Source of the DNA: Kryptolebias marmoratus
Lineage: Eukaryota; Chordata; Actinopteri; Cyprinodontiformes; Rivulidae
Length of the DNA: 64,000 bases
Reading direction: 5' to 3'
NCBI RefSeq assembly: GCF_001649575.2
Contig: NC_051443.1
Coordinates: 6,052,644 to 6,116,643, forward strand
In this document: positions 51,784 through 63,995 of the stretch, piece by piece
Position numbering within the stretch: the stretch's first letter is position 1
Layout of the letters: each line of letters starts with the position of its first letter
Notes under the pieces: generated by a model
Seen by the model: only the letters and a program-made list of their open reading frames with translations
Told to the model about the DNA's origin: nothing
Database searches by the model: none
Translations under genes and position numbers: made by a program

Positions 51784-54700
51784 CTAAAAAATATAGAAGT
51801 AATCAGACTCAGAACATGTACAATCTCTTTTCTTTTTTATGCAGAAGTGAGGGGAAAAATTGCACTGACAGTCAACAATATGAGACACTGTTCAGACCTG
51901 GTGATAACATGGGTTCTGGCTGATTTGGTCACAAGTGGACAGCTCTAAATACGAGTGTTCAGACATGGTATTAAGTTGCACCTGGAGTAATTCGATCTCA
52001 GATACCCGCTCTACATGCAAATACACGCGCAGCCACATCGCACAGAGGGCTGTCAGCAAACAGGACATCAGCGGCTCTGCTGACAATAAATTCAAACGTC
52101 AGAACTATATACTATATTACTTTGGCATTGACACGGTTCAGAGTCATTTGAATCGCATTTTTGTGTGCTCACAACCCTTGGTGAGTTTAGTTACCTATAA
52201 CAGATGCAAGAAGGGAGAGTTAAAGGAGCATACAACAATTAGTCACTTAACAGAGCCCTGTGTCAGAGCAAAGTCTGAAGATTTTAACCTGTAAAAATCC
52301 ACCACAGTAAAAAGATGGGACTGTGAATGGGTTTAATTTGCCCAGTGGTCTGCAACCTGAGGTTCTTCCGTCCCTTTGCAGTGGCTCTAACAGCAAAATA
52401 ACACTGAAACAAATAATCTTTATACTGTAAATAACTAGACATTTTCTGTTCATTTTTATAGAATATAAAAATGAAATTTCTGTGATCTATGACACCAATA
52501 ATACTTGGAGCTAGGTTTGGCTGCTTGTGTAACCTCAGTTCTATAAGACATTAACTGTACAGTACACACAGCTTCTAGTTTTGACGAGAATATTTTTTCA
52601 AGTATTGTTCAGTTAGTGTTAATAATTGGTTACTTCTTTAATCTAACATCCTGACACAAACTGCAGTCCACAATCCCCCCCACCCCCGGGTTCAAGCCCA
52701 GGTTGCCTCAGAAAGGGTGTCTGGCATGAAACAATTGCCAAATCTACCGTGCGAGTTTGCTCGCTGTGGCGCCCCCTGCAGAAGGAAGCAGTCAAAAAAG
52801 ATAAAGAAATAAAATAAGAATAAAGACTTGACCTAAATTTTGTGTTCACTCTTGAATTTCAAAGGCTGCAGCTACAGTACATATCTTTTAATTTTAAAGT
52901 TGGATTCTTCTTTATTATTATTTTCCAATAAGATAAAAATAATTAATAATTAATTCCTGTAAAGTTCATGGTTTAAATTATACCAGAGGTCCTGAATGTA
53001 TGATATTTTGCTTTGACATTTTATTAGCATTTTTACACATAAAATACCAATATGTCACCAGTTTATTGTAGTTTTTGCAGAATAGAGCAAACATTTTTTA
53101 AATACATATTGCATTTCCATAAAACCTAATTATCTGTGCTAACTTTTACTTAAACTATCAAGTTTAAAGTCGGATTGTGGCAACAGACAAGTTTTTATAT
53201 TATTTTGTTTTATTCAGTCGTAAAGATTGCAGACAGAACTTAAGGATTGAATATAATGCGACAGAGCTGCTCAGACACAGGACATTTTACTGTACAGTGA
53301 CCACAGTGGGTTTAATCAGCATCCAAGTAAAAACTGTGCAGGAAAATGTCAATTTACTCGGAGGTCCTACAGAATTGCTCAGAACAGACTGTGTTCAAAC
53401 TAATGCGGATAATGGCGTTCACAGCTGTTTAGCACCATCTAGATGCAGATCATCCAGGACGCATCTTAATACCAAGTCTGAACGGGGTCTGAGCTTCCTC
53501 ACCTGAACAAAAAAGATGAAGTGTTTGAAGGATGTGTTGAGGTGGGCCTCCTCTTGCAGCTGCATGACGGAGTCAAAGTGCTGGTGGTAGATGTGAGCGT
53601 AGACCCTGAACAGGCGCTTCAGAATCGTCTTGGCCACAGACATGAAGTTCCGCTTGAAGGGGACACCTTGGAAACATAAAAAAAGAGAAAGAAACAAAAG
53701 CAACAGGTGGTGAGGTGAGTTTTCAGGCTGAAAAACAGACTTACTAGAAAAGGTTTAAGCTTTTTCAACTTTTAAAACACACAAACTCTAACTGTGCTTT
53801 GTCTCTCATTACTCTGGTTTCCTGTTACCACAGGTCAGCTGAAAAACAAGAGAGAACAGGATCCAGACACTCTAAAGTTTGTTCTCCTCAATTGCAAAAG
53901 TGTTCACAGACAGGCTGCAGCATGATTAAGTGTGAACAATCATGGCAGCAACACGGGACCACCTCATGGTCTGAACATGTTAAAAAATTCTCTGTAAGAT
54001 GGAAAAATGTTTCAACACATCAGCCATGTTTCTGTAGAAGTGTGGAGTAAAGAAGTCTGTACAGGTGTACAAACAGACAGCTAGAGTGCAAAATCAATTA
54101 TTTAAAGTAGCTTCTGAAAGGACAAGAGGTTCTTGGTAAAACTGCTACTTACAGCTATACATCACAATTCTTTTAACCAATTTATCTAAGAAGCTTCGGT
54201 TGTGATGTGTGAAACAGCAGGATGCGTTTGCTGCAACAGACCATATCCATATGATACGAAGCCCTAAGCTGCTTCTAGCAGTGAACAACAGATCTAAAGA
54301 TCAGAGACAACTTTTTAATTTTATTGCTCCAGGGCAGACATATTTAGTCTGAACAGTACTCAGTTCATCAGACTTTTATTTAGACTTGCTGGCATAAGAC
54401 AAGAATTCAGCTCCACCCTGAACAACACATGTCTCGGCTGGTTGAGAGGCTGAGGACTGTGCAAGCAACAATTACCTCCATCATCAGTGTGATCCTGTAC
54501 ATGGTTAAACAAATATTTCAGGCTGTTATTTCTTAAATCAATTTCACATGAAGTGAAAAGTTTCTCCTTCTAAAGAAGACTGCGATCTAATTGTTAATAG
54601 CTGTTGAACATCCCCTGGTGGGGAGAGTATCTGACAGCGAACGCAAAAATCATAAATATTGCCGTATTAGTTCAATGCAAATAACTAAAAACTGAAAGAC

Positions 54701-57700
54701 CGGTCCTATTGTTGCTGCTTTACACATTTTATTACATTTACCATCTAATTAATTTACATGGTAGTTGAATAACAGGAGAAAGGTTTTTTTATGAATTCAC
54801 TTGTCAGTTTTGTACTTAACACCCCTTTTCATATTGGATGACCTTGCTACAATGTCAAAAAAAAAGAAAAGAAAAAAGAGACCAGAACCTGGGTGGTTTG
54901 TGCAGGGTCTTGATGAGATCTTCAGATGCGTGTTGAGAACACTCTGGGCTCACCATTATATGTAATAGAGTGCGGCAGGTCATGGTGGTTTATTATTGTG
55001 GTGGAAGGGTATCCATTATGCAGGACTGGGCATGCTGGCCTCATGCCTTGGCTACAACCTATCATGCCCACAACACACAAGCAGCACACTATGTTATTCC
55101 AATGCTCTTGGTCTTGCTGCTCCAGCTGCTGCTCTTTAAACAACCAATATATTTCATTAGTCTGTCACTACGTGGCTGAAACAACCAACCCACACTCTCC
55201 ATATGCTAATAGATACCACACCATGCTCAGCTGTCCTACATTCAACTTTTGGATACAAAGCAAGAAGCAATTGTTCTCATCATGGTCACATTTGCTGGAC
55301 GAAGAAGGAAGAAGGCTAAATGTGGACAAGCAGGGTTTCCCCCAGAAAAGAGGTGGTAGGTGTGGCCATTCGCCGGCAGACCGCGATTTAGTAAAAAAAA
55401 TGATTAAAGTTGACAGGAAAGTTGTAAATATGGCTTTTTATTATGTGATATTGTAAGATATTTGTGTCAAATATTTACACAACTAGTTTTACAAAAAGGC
55501 ACTTTTGAAATACTTTTTTAAACAAAAATTGTTTGTACCTGATTTGAATCCTAATTTAAGTCACATTTACAAATAAATTAAATTAACAAATGAAAAAATG
55601 CAAACACCAACACACGTCTCACGTCAAGGCCAATGAATACTAACAGAACTGAAAAACAGAGAGATGCTGTACTGTACTGTGCTTTTTGTGGCACAGGCTG
55701 CATGTTGGATCACTACATGTAACAACAAAAAAAATGCATATCTAATGCTGAATTTAATAGCATCATTTTACTGCTAAACAAGGATAAATTAGCTCGCATC
55801 ATATTAATATTTTCACTGAGTACAAAACATGCGTATGAACATACAGTCTTGTAAAGCCACCTGCTGAATTTCAGCTCAACTAACCATTGTGGTCTATAAA
55901 CACTCCTTTTTATCGGCTGCAGCAGTAATCTCTTTCCGTGAGTTTTGAACGGTTTGATTATCTTTGTGATCTGTGATCATATAAATACTGATACAGACAA
56001 ACCAGCTCCACAAGAGCACCGAAACCGCCCATTTTGAATTGAGAGCGGCGCACGCACGTTCTGCACAAAGTTAGCAAAATCGGGAGGTGCACAACCACGC
56101 AACACCACGCGGGGCCTTCGAGACTGCATCACTGTTGGCGCCTGCACCCTTGCGCGGTGATCAACGTGTGGTGACCTTACAGTGTGGGTGCCGGTGGAAA
56201 AAAAAAACGTGTATAAAACAATTACGTATTTTACAATAAACAAGCAGAGCTTAGCCTGGTGGGCCGCCAGGCTTATAATACACTGGTTGAAACCCTGGAC
56301 AAGGTTCTGCACAGAAAGCCCTTCACATGTATCCTCTAATGCTGCTGAATGACTGAAACTGAAGGTGAAGCCCAAAGAACCTCCCATAGGAAGATTCTGC
56401 ATATTGTTAAAAGGTCATGGAAACAACCTAGCCCACATGTGATACCTGTGGCCATAGCTTTATGATAGAATCCTGAAGAGATCCAAGAGAGTCCTGTCAG
56501 GACAGGGCCTGATGTGATCATGGACATACAAACAAATTTGTTGGCAATTTCACATCTTATTTAAACAGTGCTTCAGTTCTTGTGAAACGTGAATTAGTTA
56601 AATTAAGTAGTATGGACAAACATGTGAACACTATTAATAGACTAATAATCATTTCTAAGTTCAAACTAAGTTTTTGATTAGTATCACCGTTGCTTTCAAG
56701 CTTTTTAATCAGCCAAACATGTCAAACATGTCACTGGATAGTTTGGTGTCATCATATGTACCACACTGAACATGAAGCAGAGAAGTAAAGGTGAGAGCTG
56801 TCTGAGGAGCTCAGAAAGAAGATTATAGATATCCATGTTAAATGCAAAGGCTACAAGAACATCTCTAAGCAGCTTCACGTTTCTCTGACCACAGCTGCCA
56901 ATATTATAAAAACCTACAAGGTTTATGGGACTGTAGCCAACCTCTCAGGATGTGGATGCAAGAGGAAATGCAACGCCAGGTTGATCAGCTGAAAAGTGCA
57001 GATGGGAGAAAAAGAGCCAAGAAAACAATCCAAAACTATTCAAGCTTAACTCCAAGGTACATCACTTTCTGATCTCACCATCTGTGAGATTTTGAATTAT
57101 AAAGTGCTCCATGGAAGACGACTCAGGAGGGCTCCACTGCTGACAGAAAAACACAAAAAAGCCAGACAGGAATTCACCAAAATATATGTTGACAAGCCCT
57201 AAAGTTTCTGGGATTGATGGAAAACTGGAGCTTTTTGGCTTCAGTCACATCAGAGGTCTTTCTTTTATTATTGTGGAAGGGTACCAACAAATGTATCTGC
57301 GTCTGTATGTAGGTGGTAGAATCATCATGGGAACATGCTGCTCACATACAGAATGTGGTGAGTTTACAGAAGAGCATCATGGGAAAGTTGGTGAGTACTA
57401 AGGCCATAGGAGTGTCATGAATGTCTTAATACGAAAGGAAGTTTTCCAAATATGCCACAATCCAGCTATGTTTCCATAGATCCTGTCTAATAGGTCATTG
57501 AGTCATCAGGAGGCCTTATAGAAACTTTTCTTACATTACATAAATGTGATGTAAAGCAGACAGCTCACATCAGCTGATGTGAGCTGAGCAGAAACCAGAA
57601 AGGAAATCTTACCAATCTTTGAAGGGAAAAGGGTTTCGTCATCCAGCTGGTCCTGCACCCAGGTCATGAGGTAATCAATATACTTGGGGGCCGAGCACTT

Positions 57701-60700
57701 AATGGGTTTCTTGATGTTGGTTCCATCAGCCCAGTGATACTCGTACCTGCAGAAAATGTAATAAAAAGGGATTATATAAAATAGCACAAAGGCTAAATCA
57801 AAACAGATATTATGAGTTAAAGCTGAAAGGCTTTAATGGACAGATGAGATTTTATTTGCATCACTGAAAAAAGCTGAGAGAAGTCATCAAACATCATTCT
57901 TGCTGGGCCTTTCAGAAGGTAATCTATGATTCTCATCAAAATGTAAAACATCCATAGAAGTTCAACTGAAGAGGCAGCAGCAGTTCAGACAGTAGATCAA
58001 GATTATGGTGTCTGTAAATACAAGTATGATCCATTTGGCACACCAAACTCCAAGCCTGAGTAAACCCTACTCAGCCTTATCAGACTAACAGAGACTGTGG
58101 ACTCCTTTTATAAGCTCAATTCCTCTATTTTCAGTCATACTTAACATTAGTGTCTCTGCAACTTGTTGAAGTGACAGTATCAAGTCTTCAGACATAAATC
58201 ACTTTTGATGACGGTTCTCCATTATTTCATTCAGAATCATACGTGAAAAAGAGAGAGCCACAACAGAAACATATTCACACAAGACTGCATAATAAATCAA
58301 TTAAGGTAAAGGTATTCCCAGGTCAGAGAGGATATATAATACTCCAGTGCTTTGTGGGTCTCCTCCCAGTGGAACATGCTTGGAAATTTTTCAAAGGTAG
58401 GTATCCTAATCAGAATCCTGAATCCCCTCAGCTGACTTCTTGTGATAAGGAGCAGCGGCTCTACTCCAAGCTCTCCAAGGATAATTGAGCTCCTCGCTCT
58501 GTCTCTAAGGCTGAGCCTGACCACCCTACGGAGGAAGCTCATTTCAGTCGCTTATAGCCAGGATCTCACTTCTTTCAGTCATGATCATATCTCATGATCA
58601 ATAAATCAAGAGCTTTGTCTTCCAGCTCAGACTCTTCTTCATCACAACAGACTGAAGAAATGCCTTCATCACTGCAGACTAGGCCCTGATCCATTGGTCC
58701 ATCTCCTACTCCATCTTACCATCACTTGTGAACAAAACTCCACACATGAACTCTGCTTAAGGCAAAGATGCTTTAGCATTCCACCTTTTCTGACTGAGAA
58801 CCAAGGGCTCATTGCAGAAATTGTACAAAACAAACCAGCTCTGGGTAGAAGCAGCTGAAAATGACATATGCTAAGGTTACTGATAGCACTACAGTAACAG
58901 ACCCAAACTTTTCTGTCAAACTACAGGGTTTGTGTTAAAGGCAAAGCCAAAATAAATAAGGCAGAAAGCAAACATTTCAGTTGCTTTTAAAAGGCCCGGT
59001 GATAAAAACAACTTGGTGCTCCAGCATTATGCTACTGAAAACCATGGAGGATGAATGTTTGAACCTTGCTGTTTTATTTTTGTTTGATGATTTATTAGAC
59101 TCATCTGAACAGCAGCTAATGTGTCATAATAATCATTACCACAACTGGTAAAGACAAACAAAAGGAACACAGAAGTTAAGATTAGATTAAAAAATGTTCC
59201 AGAAAGAAGAAGGGAGGGTCACTTAGACTGCCGACTGCAACTATGTGGATGTCTGAAAGGTGATTCTGAGTTCTGCAGCCCCCAGTGGTACACTTACTTA
59301 GGTCCAGCAGACATGACTGGACAGCTTTCCTCTGTACAAAAGTCAGTGATGGTTCCATACAGCATGTTGATCTGGTTGAAGAAATCCACAGCTGAAAAAA
59401 AACAAGAAGAAAAAAAGAAGAACACACATAATATAAGCCATGTAAGTATATATAAATCATTTATTTTAGTCATGTAAGTTACCATGTAAAGTTACTGTAG
59501 GACCAGTCAATTGACCAGAACACACTCCAGCTATCTGACACACACACTACGTTAAATACACAACCAGCTTTAGCTTTTATCAGCTGAAAAGATCTGATTG
59601 GCAACGTTAGACTTTTATTTAAATTTTATAGTAAAAAAGAAAAATATTCTGTTCAGCTGATAAATGAGTTGTGATAACTTATATTAAAAGGGATGAATAA
59701 ACTCATCTGAATATTTTTTACATTTATGTCAAGAACATTACTCTGCAGGAAGAAGACTTAATAAACATATTAAAATCTCTCAGCATGTTTGTGTTTCTTG
59801 CTTTCATGTGACTGATTAAAACATTCAAACCCAAACTGATTCCCATGTCTCCAAAGTCTGATGTTACTCCAGTCTGAGAGGTTCAGGGACAAAACTAAGA
59901 GTCAGACGTACCTCAAAGAGGATATAACACCCTTCTGCCCAACTATTTGGAGTCAAGTCTGTTAACAAAATATCTCATAAACCAAAGGAGTGATTTTAAG
60001 GAAATAATTACTGGATTTGAATCTACAACTGATAAAATTTTTGAAGTCAATCCAATTCAAAATGGCCACCACAGCCAACTGATCCCAGAAAACTCAATTT
60101 TACAGATATTGAGCTCAACTCTGGTGAGGTAGTAGCTGAGTGTCACCCTCAAGACACAGTCCGAGAGCTAAGACATTTCACATGAGGTGACGCACAACAT
60201 TACTTTCAAGTTTTGACCAAAACGGCTGTAACTCCATCCTGTTTTTATTTCCCAACATAAGATGATCTGAGTTTAAAACTCTGGCATGAATGACAGCGGG
60301 CAATATGCATTCCTTCAAGGATTGCTTGGACTTTAACGTCATGTCTGTCGTCTTCTAACGTCTCTACAAATTACAGACAAAAAAAAAAAAAAAAAAACTA
60401 ATTTAGCTGCTTCTTGTGACCACAGATCAAGTGGAAGGTCTGTTAAAAATATTGGCTGGAGAAGTTACTGCTGACAGCACTTTTCTTCTGACTTCCCTAT
60501 ATTGTGAAAGTCAAACCAACTTATGCAACAAAAGCCATCTATTCCTACAAAGATACAATTCCTGCAGTGCAGGGAACAGGGTGTAAAATCTTGCTCAAGT
60601 ATTTTTGTTTTTTGTCAATGCAAAGGCCAACTGGAAAGGTTGAACCCTAAAAGCATTGTGATGTGAGAGGAATCCTGGCTTCTTTAAACTTTCCCATTTG

Positions 60701-61181
60701 TCACAATTTAGAGGAAGGTAAACACAGCTCTCACAGAATGGTCAATAGAGTCTGTTTAACATTCACAGAGGTTTGTCCAGCATGAATACACACACTCTTT
60801 AGAGGGACTGCCAAGATCTTACACTCTGATAGTTCTTCATCACATGATCTATGACGAGGACTTTGTAGGAACAAGTTTAATTTGGAGAGTGGAAACATAC
60901 AGACCGGGATTTAAAAAAAAAAAAAACAAGTGATAATCAAGTTTTTCTGCCAGGATTTTGAATTCAAGAAAGGGTGCAAAAGGGAGAGGGAACAAGGTAA
61001 ATATCAGAGCTTACTGTTGACAGCGACCCACTCATTTAAGTCTTCGCCCTCGGGCAACATGACGGCCATACGCAGGTTTCCACTTCCCAGCGTGGCCTCG
61101 GCATGTTTCAACAGCTCGTACTGATGAGAACCCTCTGGGATGTTCTTCTTGGGCTTGAATGTTTTGGATGAACGGTTTCCA
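51706..61181 (-). CDS. mob1b: MOB kinase activator 1B, exons 2-6; exon 1 off window
   Basis: MOB1 binds and activates LATS and NDR kinases and is phosphorylated by MST1/2 in the Hippo pathway. Five exons were placed, 637 nt with exact phase at each junction. Adding 14 nt for exon 1 gives 216 residues, the family length. Seen: KTFKPKK with Thr12 and EATLGSG with Thr35 (MST sites), the zinc ligands Cys79 and Cys84 ([10 protein letters not shown]) and His161 and His166 (HIYHQHFD), and the C-terminal [17 protein letters not shown]1A and MOB1B proteins are almost identical. The B assignment rests on the adjacent dck and slc4a4, as in human 4q13. Introns are 1.6-4.2 kb and carry several transposons. 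Confidence 0.95.
51784..53502. other. mob1b intron 5
   Basis: A retrotransposon tail lies at 52650-52830. The rest shows nothing recognised. Confidence 0.6.
52650..52830 (+). mobile_element. Non-LTR retrotransposon 3' tail
   Basis: GTTGCCTCAGAAAGGGTGTC, TGGCATGAAACAATTGCCAA, CTCGCTGTGGCGCCCCCTGC and an A-rich end are the common tail of a teleost retrotransposon family. No coding part remains. Confidence 0.65.
53503..53666 (-). CDS. mob1b: mob1b exon 5
   Basis: It encodes [40 protein letters not shown] and [14 protein letters not shown]. It holds the two zinc-binding His. FKRNF differs slightly from FPKNF of mammals. Donor GTGAGG. Confidence 0.97.
53667..54880. other. mob1b intron 4, first part
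   Basis: No repeat or coding signal recognised. Confidence 0.55.
54881..55330. repeat. Left part of an older interrupted repeat
   Basis: A moderately G/C-rich stretch that ends exactly where the hAT-type element begins and appears to resume at 56298 (GACAAGGTTCTGCACAGAAA). GTGGAAGGGTA here also occurs in the Tc1 relic at 57270, so it may be transposon-derived. Confidence 0.35.
55331..56297. mobile_element. hAT-type non-autonomous element with TSD
   Basis: The ends CAGGGTTTCCCCCAG and the reverse complement of CTGGTTGAAACCCTG form hAT-type inverted repeats. GACAAG directly precedes (55325-55330) and directly follows (56298-56303), consistent with a target-site duplication, although hAT usually makes 8 bp. 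AGCCTGGTGGGCCGCCAGGC near the right end is a further small palindrome. No transposase frame. Confidence 0.75.
56735..57400 (+). pseudogene. Tc1-like transposase relic
   Basis: The plus strand resembles a Tc1-family transposase: a helix-turn-helix part with [14 protein letters not shown], then [20 protein letters not shown] and a broken catalytic part. Stops and deletions interrupt it. The terminal repeats were not identified. It lies in mob1b intron 4, 200 bp from exon 4. Confidence 0.7.
57613..57746 (-). CDS. mob1b: mob1b exon 4
   Basis: It encodes [40 protein letters not shown] and PSKI. Acceptor TTCTGCAG, donor GTAAGA. Confidence 0.97.
57747..59297. other. mob1b intron 3, no recognised content
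   Basis: No repeat family was recognised. A frame starting MSFLRR at 58542 is a coincidence (see rejected items). Confidence 0.55.
59298..59391 (-). CDS. mob1b: mob1b exon 3
   Basis: It encodes [30 protein letters not shown]. Two of the four zinc ligands (Cys79, Cys84) are here. Acceptor TTTTCAG, donor GTAAGT. Confidence 0.97.
59930..60350 (+). repeat. Family A repeat in mob1b intron 2
   Basis: It begins GTCTGTTAACAAAATATCTC and contains GGCCACCACAGCCAACTGAT and AGATGATCTGAGTTTAAAAC. It ends at GCATTCCTTCAAGGATTGC (hairpin, 60308-60326). Confidence 0.82.
61015..61181 (-). CDS. mob1b: mob1b exon 2
   Basis: It encodes [40 protein letters not shown] and [15 protein letters not shown]. It starts with the last base of a codon, so exon 1 must supply ATG plus 11 more bases (MSFLF start). 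Acceptor ACTCACAG, donor GTAAGC. Confidence 0.96.
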
Positions 61182-61648
61182 CTGTGAGTCACAGTTTAAA
61201 GAGGAAGACAAATGAGACAGACATGATGAGCCATCGTGACTTCACAGAACCACTTAGTATGGGGAATTTTCTAACAAGAAGTCGAAATGTTTCAAAGAAT
61301 AATCAAAAGATTGTGAGCAGAATAAAAGCAAAGGATGAGAACAGTTTGCGCCTGGGTGTGTAATGAGGTCATTTCAAGAGGAACAGAATTCAGTCGCTCT
61401 CAACGCCCTATTAAACAATAATTTTTCTGCAATCAAAGCACGGGTTAGACACAGTAACACTTTGTCATTTAATTAGTTTCAACTAACACAAATCTATCCC
61501 AGGTTTTAATTTTTAACATTTTTCTCAGCTCAAACCAAGAATTAACCAAAAGCTAAACTTGCGACACATTGATTTTATACAAAAAAAGCAAAAATATTAC
61601 ACAGTACAAGATTATTAAAACAACTTCGCTAAACCAAAAAAACCAAAA

Positions 61649-61650
<2 letters not shown>

Positions 61651-61701
<51 letters not shown>
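61651..61701. repeat. Compound (GT)n(AT)n microsatellite
   Basis: About 11 GT units pass directly into about 14 AT/TA units. It lies in mob1b intron 1. Confidence 0.95.
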
Positions 61702-61705
<4 letters not shown>

Positions 61706-62099
61706 CCTAAAGTTAAACTTGTATATTTTAAAAAAGTTCAGCCCGATGCACAACTCTTGTCTTTCAAACTTTGTATAAAGCTTAAGACAAAAAATGTGAC
61801 TATTTTTTTTTTATCTAAATTGCAAAACTGAACAACCAGGTATGTTCCAAAAGTTTTTTTTTTGTTAAAAGTGAAGAAACTAGACCACTACAACTTCCCA
61901 TGACTGATTCAGAGACATTTAAAATTACAACTAAATATTAAATAAACCCAAACACAAAAAAAGACCAGCTAGAAAAGGATCATTCCTGGATGTCAGAAAC
62001 AGAGATCATGTAATGCAAAAAATAGCGCTCATCATCACATATCTATGAATACCTTTGCAAATTTCTGTTAGTTGTGGCCAAAACTGCATCAAATACACT

Positions 62100-62540
62100 G
62101 ATTGCGTGAGGATTTATCCACCCATCATGCTGACAGTACAAGTCTTTGGGGGTAGTGTCATGGTCTGGGTTACTTCAGTTCATTGAGTCCAGATTCAGCA
62201 ATGTGATTTCATCAAAAACATCCAGGTAAGCTCATATTCCGAGCGGCCTCACTTTTTCTCATAAACAGATTTATTTTGTTCTTTTGTGATGGCACAAAAG
62301 CAGAGTCTAAGATGGTAACCAGAGTATTCGTTAAGCTCAAATATTAAAAAACAGATTTCATTTTTTGCTTTTTACAAACAGATTTCCCACCAGCTCACTG
62401 AGAATCTATGGGATGTATTAAAGCCTTTATGCAGCACTCTCACATCATCATTAGAAGAGGCTCCTGAAAACTAAAACCAGCTTTGACAAACAAGAAGTGA
62501 TGCAATAAAATACTGAAGTATGTGGCTTCTTTGGCAGTGC
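62100..62540 (+). repeat. Possible Tc1-like relic
   Basis: TGGGGGTAGTGTCATGGTCT and ACTGAGAATCTATGGGATGT resemble the 3' half of Tc1-family elements. There are no clear ends or frame. Confidence 0.35.
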
Positions 62541-62859
62541 AGAACATTTGATTATTATTCTTGAAGCAGCATGTTGGAACTGCTGTAGTTGCTGGAAGTG
62601 CACTGGTATATATACACAATAGTTTGGGCTGAGGGTTTATGGGGTGAATAATGAAGAAGAAAAGATTTGTTAATATTCTACAAGGATCTACCAGAGAAAT
62701 TGGATCAATTGATTGGTGAAGTTTTGATTAGATACAGGATCATCACATGAAGGTTGAGATTATATTTCTGTATGCTGTCTGTAGTCAAACTACTTCAGCA
62801 TACTTTGTGCTATTTTAGCTCTTCATATATCAGAACTTTTAGCTTGTTCAGGAGAAGAG

Positions 62860-63545
62860 TGCTATGACTTTTAGTTTTTGTAACCTTTATACTTCTTAAA
62901 ATGTTTAACTTTATTTACCAATATTTTCCCATTATAAATACATTAAGATCTCTTCAGTTGCCTCAAAAAAATATTTTTCTCTTAAAAGCTGCTTCAGCAT
63001 ACAGGCTATATTTTTTATCTTCTAATGCTACTTTCAGTTTTTAGCTACCATTCTCCTACTTTTAGCCTTTAGCTAGTAATTTGCTACTTCTAGATCTTAG
63101 CTACTTTTAGTTAGACTTTTGGTAGTTTTAGCTTTTAGTTATCACCATTCTGCTACTTTTAGCTTTAAGACAGCATTTTGTTATTTTTAGCTTGAAAGTA
63201 GCCTTTTGATTCATTCAGCTTATAGCTAAACATTGCCTACTTTCATCTTTTCTTTTGCCGTTTTTAGCCAGTGTTTTGCTACTTTTAGCTGGCATTTCGC
63301 CGATTCTAGCTTTGAGCTAGACTTTTGCTACATTTAGCATTTAGCAAACAGTTTGCTACTTTTGGTTTTTAGCTTGTGTTTTGCTCCTTTATGTAGCATT
63401 CAGCTCCTCTTAGCTCATGTTCTGTTTCTTTAACAACTCAGTTTCAGCTGCTTGAGCAAATTTCAGCAGTCGTTCAGTTCTCAGCCTTCACATTACATTT
63501 TCACAGAACATGTAATTTCTCTAGTTACAGTTTAATCCTTGTCAA
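62860..63545 (+). repeat. Family C repeat with long TTTTAGC array
   Basis: The left flank (CTTTATACTTCTTAAAATGT, TTAACTTTATTTACCAATAT) and right flank (CAGAACATGTAATTTCTCTA) match 28800-29175. Between them (about 63010-63420) lie about 15-20 degenerate units of the type TTTTGCTACTTTTAGCTTTTAGC, 20-30 bp each. Confidence 0.7.
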
Positions 63546-63785
63546 TGTGTTTTATTTAAAAAGGTTGTTGAAAAAAAATTCAAAAACTAAATACAACTTT
63601 AGCTGCAGTGAAGTTAAAAGTCCAGTAGTTTTCTCTGAGAAGTATTAAACTTTAAATATAAATAATGAAGGACTTACAATTGTACTTTATTATAATACTA
63701 AAATAATTGGGCCAAATAATTGTTTTCTAAGAGCACTGTTGTCAATTTACTCATTTTCATGGAACTGCATGTTTGACTTTATTAG

Positions 63786-63995
63786 TGTAAGCGTGTGATG
63801 TGTTCTGCGCATGCGCTGTTAACTTTGAACCTGTTGCTATTGAGCTGTAAGTTCCCACGGTCAGACGCGGGCTGATATACACTTGTTGTGGAGCTCTTCA
63901 ATAAACGGAGACGTGTTCCCGTACTCCAAAGATATTTCGCCTCTCTCCTTTGTCCCGGTACCACTAGCTCGAGCCCCTACAGCTCGCCCGTTACA
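63786..63995 (+). mobile_element. LTR (solo or 5' LTR) at window edge
   Basis: The block starts TGTAAGCG and ends CCGTTACA, so TGTAA/TTACA form the short inverted repeat usual for LTRs. It has an internal AATAAA (63900-63905) and unusually high G/C with TGCGCATGCGC. Only five bases follow, so a primer-binding site or target duplication cannot be checked. No coding part is visible. Confidence 0.55.

Noticed and set aside
54926..55456. 176-codon plus-strand frame
   Set aside because: It crosses the boundary of the hAT-type element and an older repeat, and its translation shows no recognisable domain.
58297..58542. Minus-strand frame starting MSFLRR, resembling the MOB1 start MSFLF
   Set aside because: It lies downstream of mob1b exon 3 in transcription order, so it cannot be exon 1, and the similarity stops after four residues.
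60..60350. Regularly recurring blocks as a possible CRISPR array
   Set aside because: The copies are dispersed, occur in both orientations and are hundreds of bases long; the window is eukaryotic.
62215..62236. Minus-strand ATGAGCTTACC near 62230 as mob1b exon 1
   Set aside because: There is no donor in the needed phase 14 nt after the ATG, and the fourth residue does not match.
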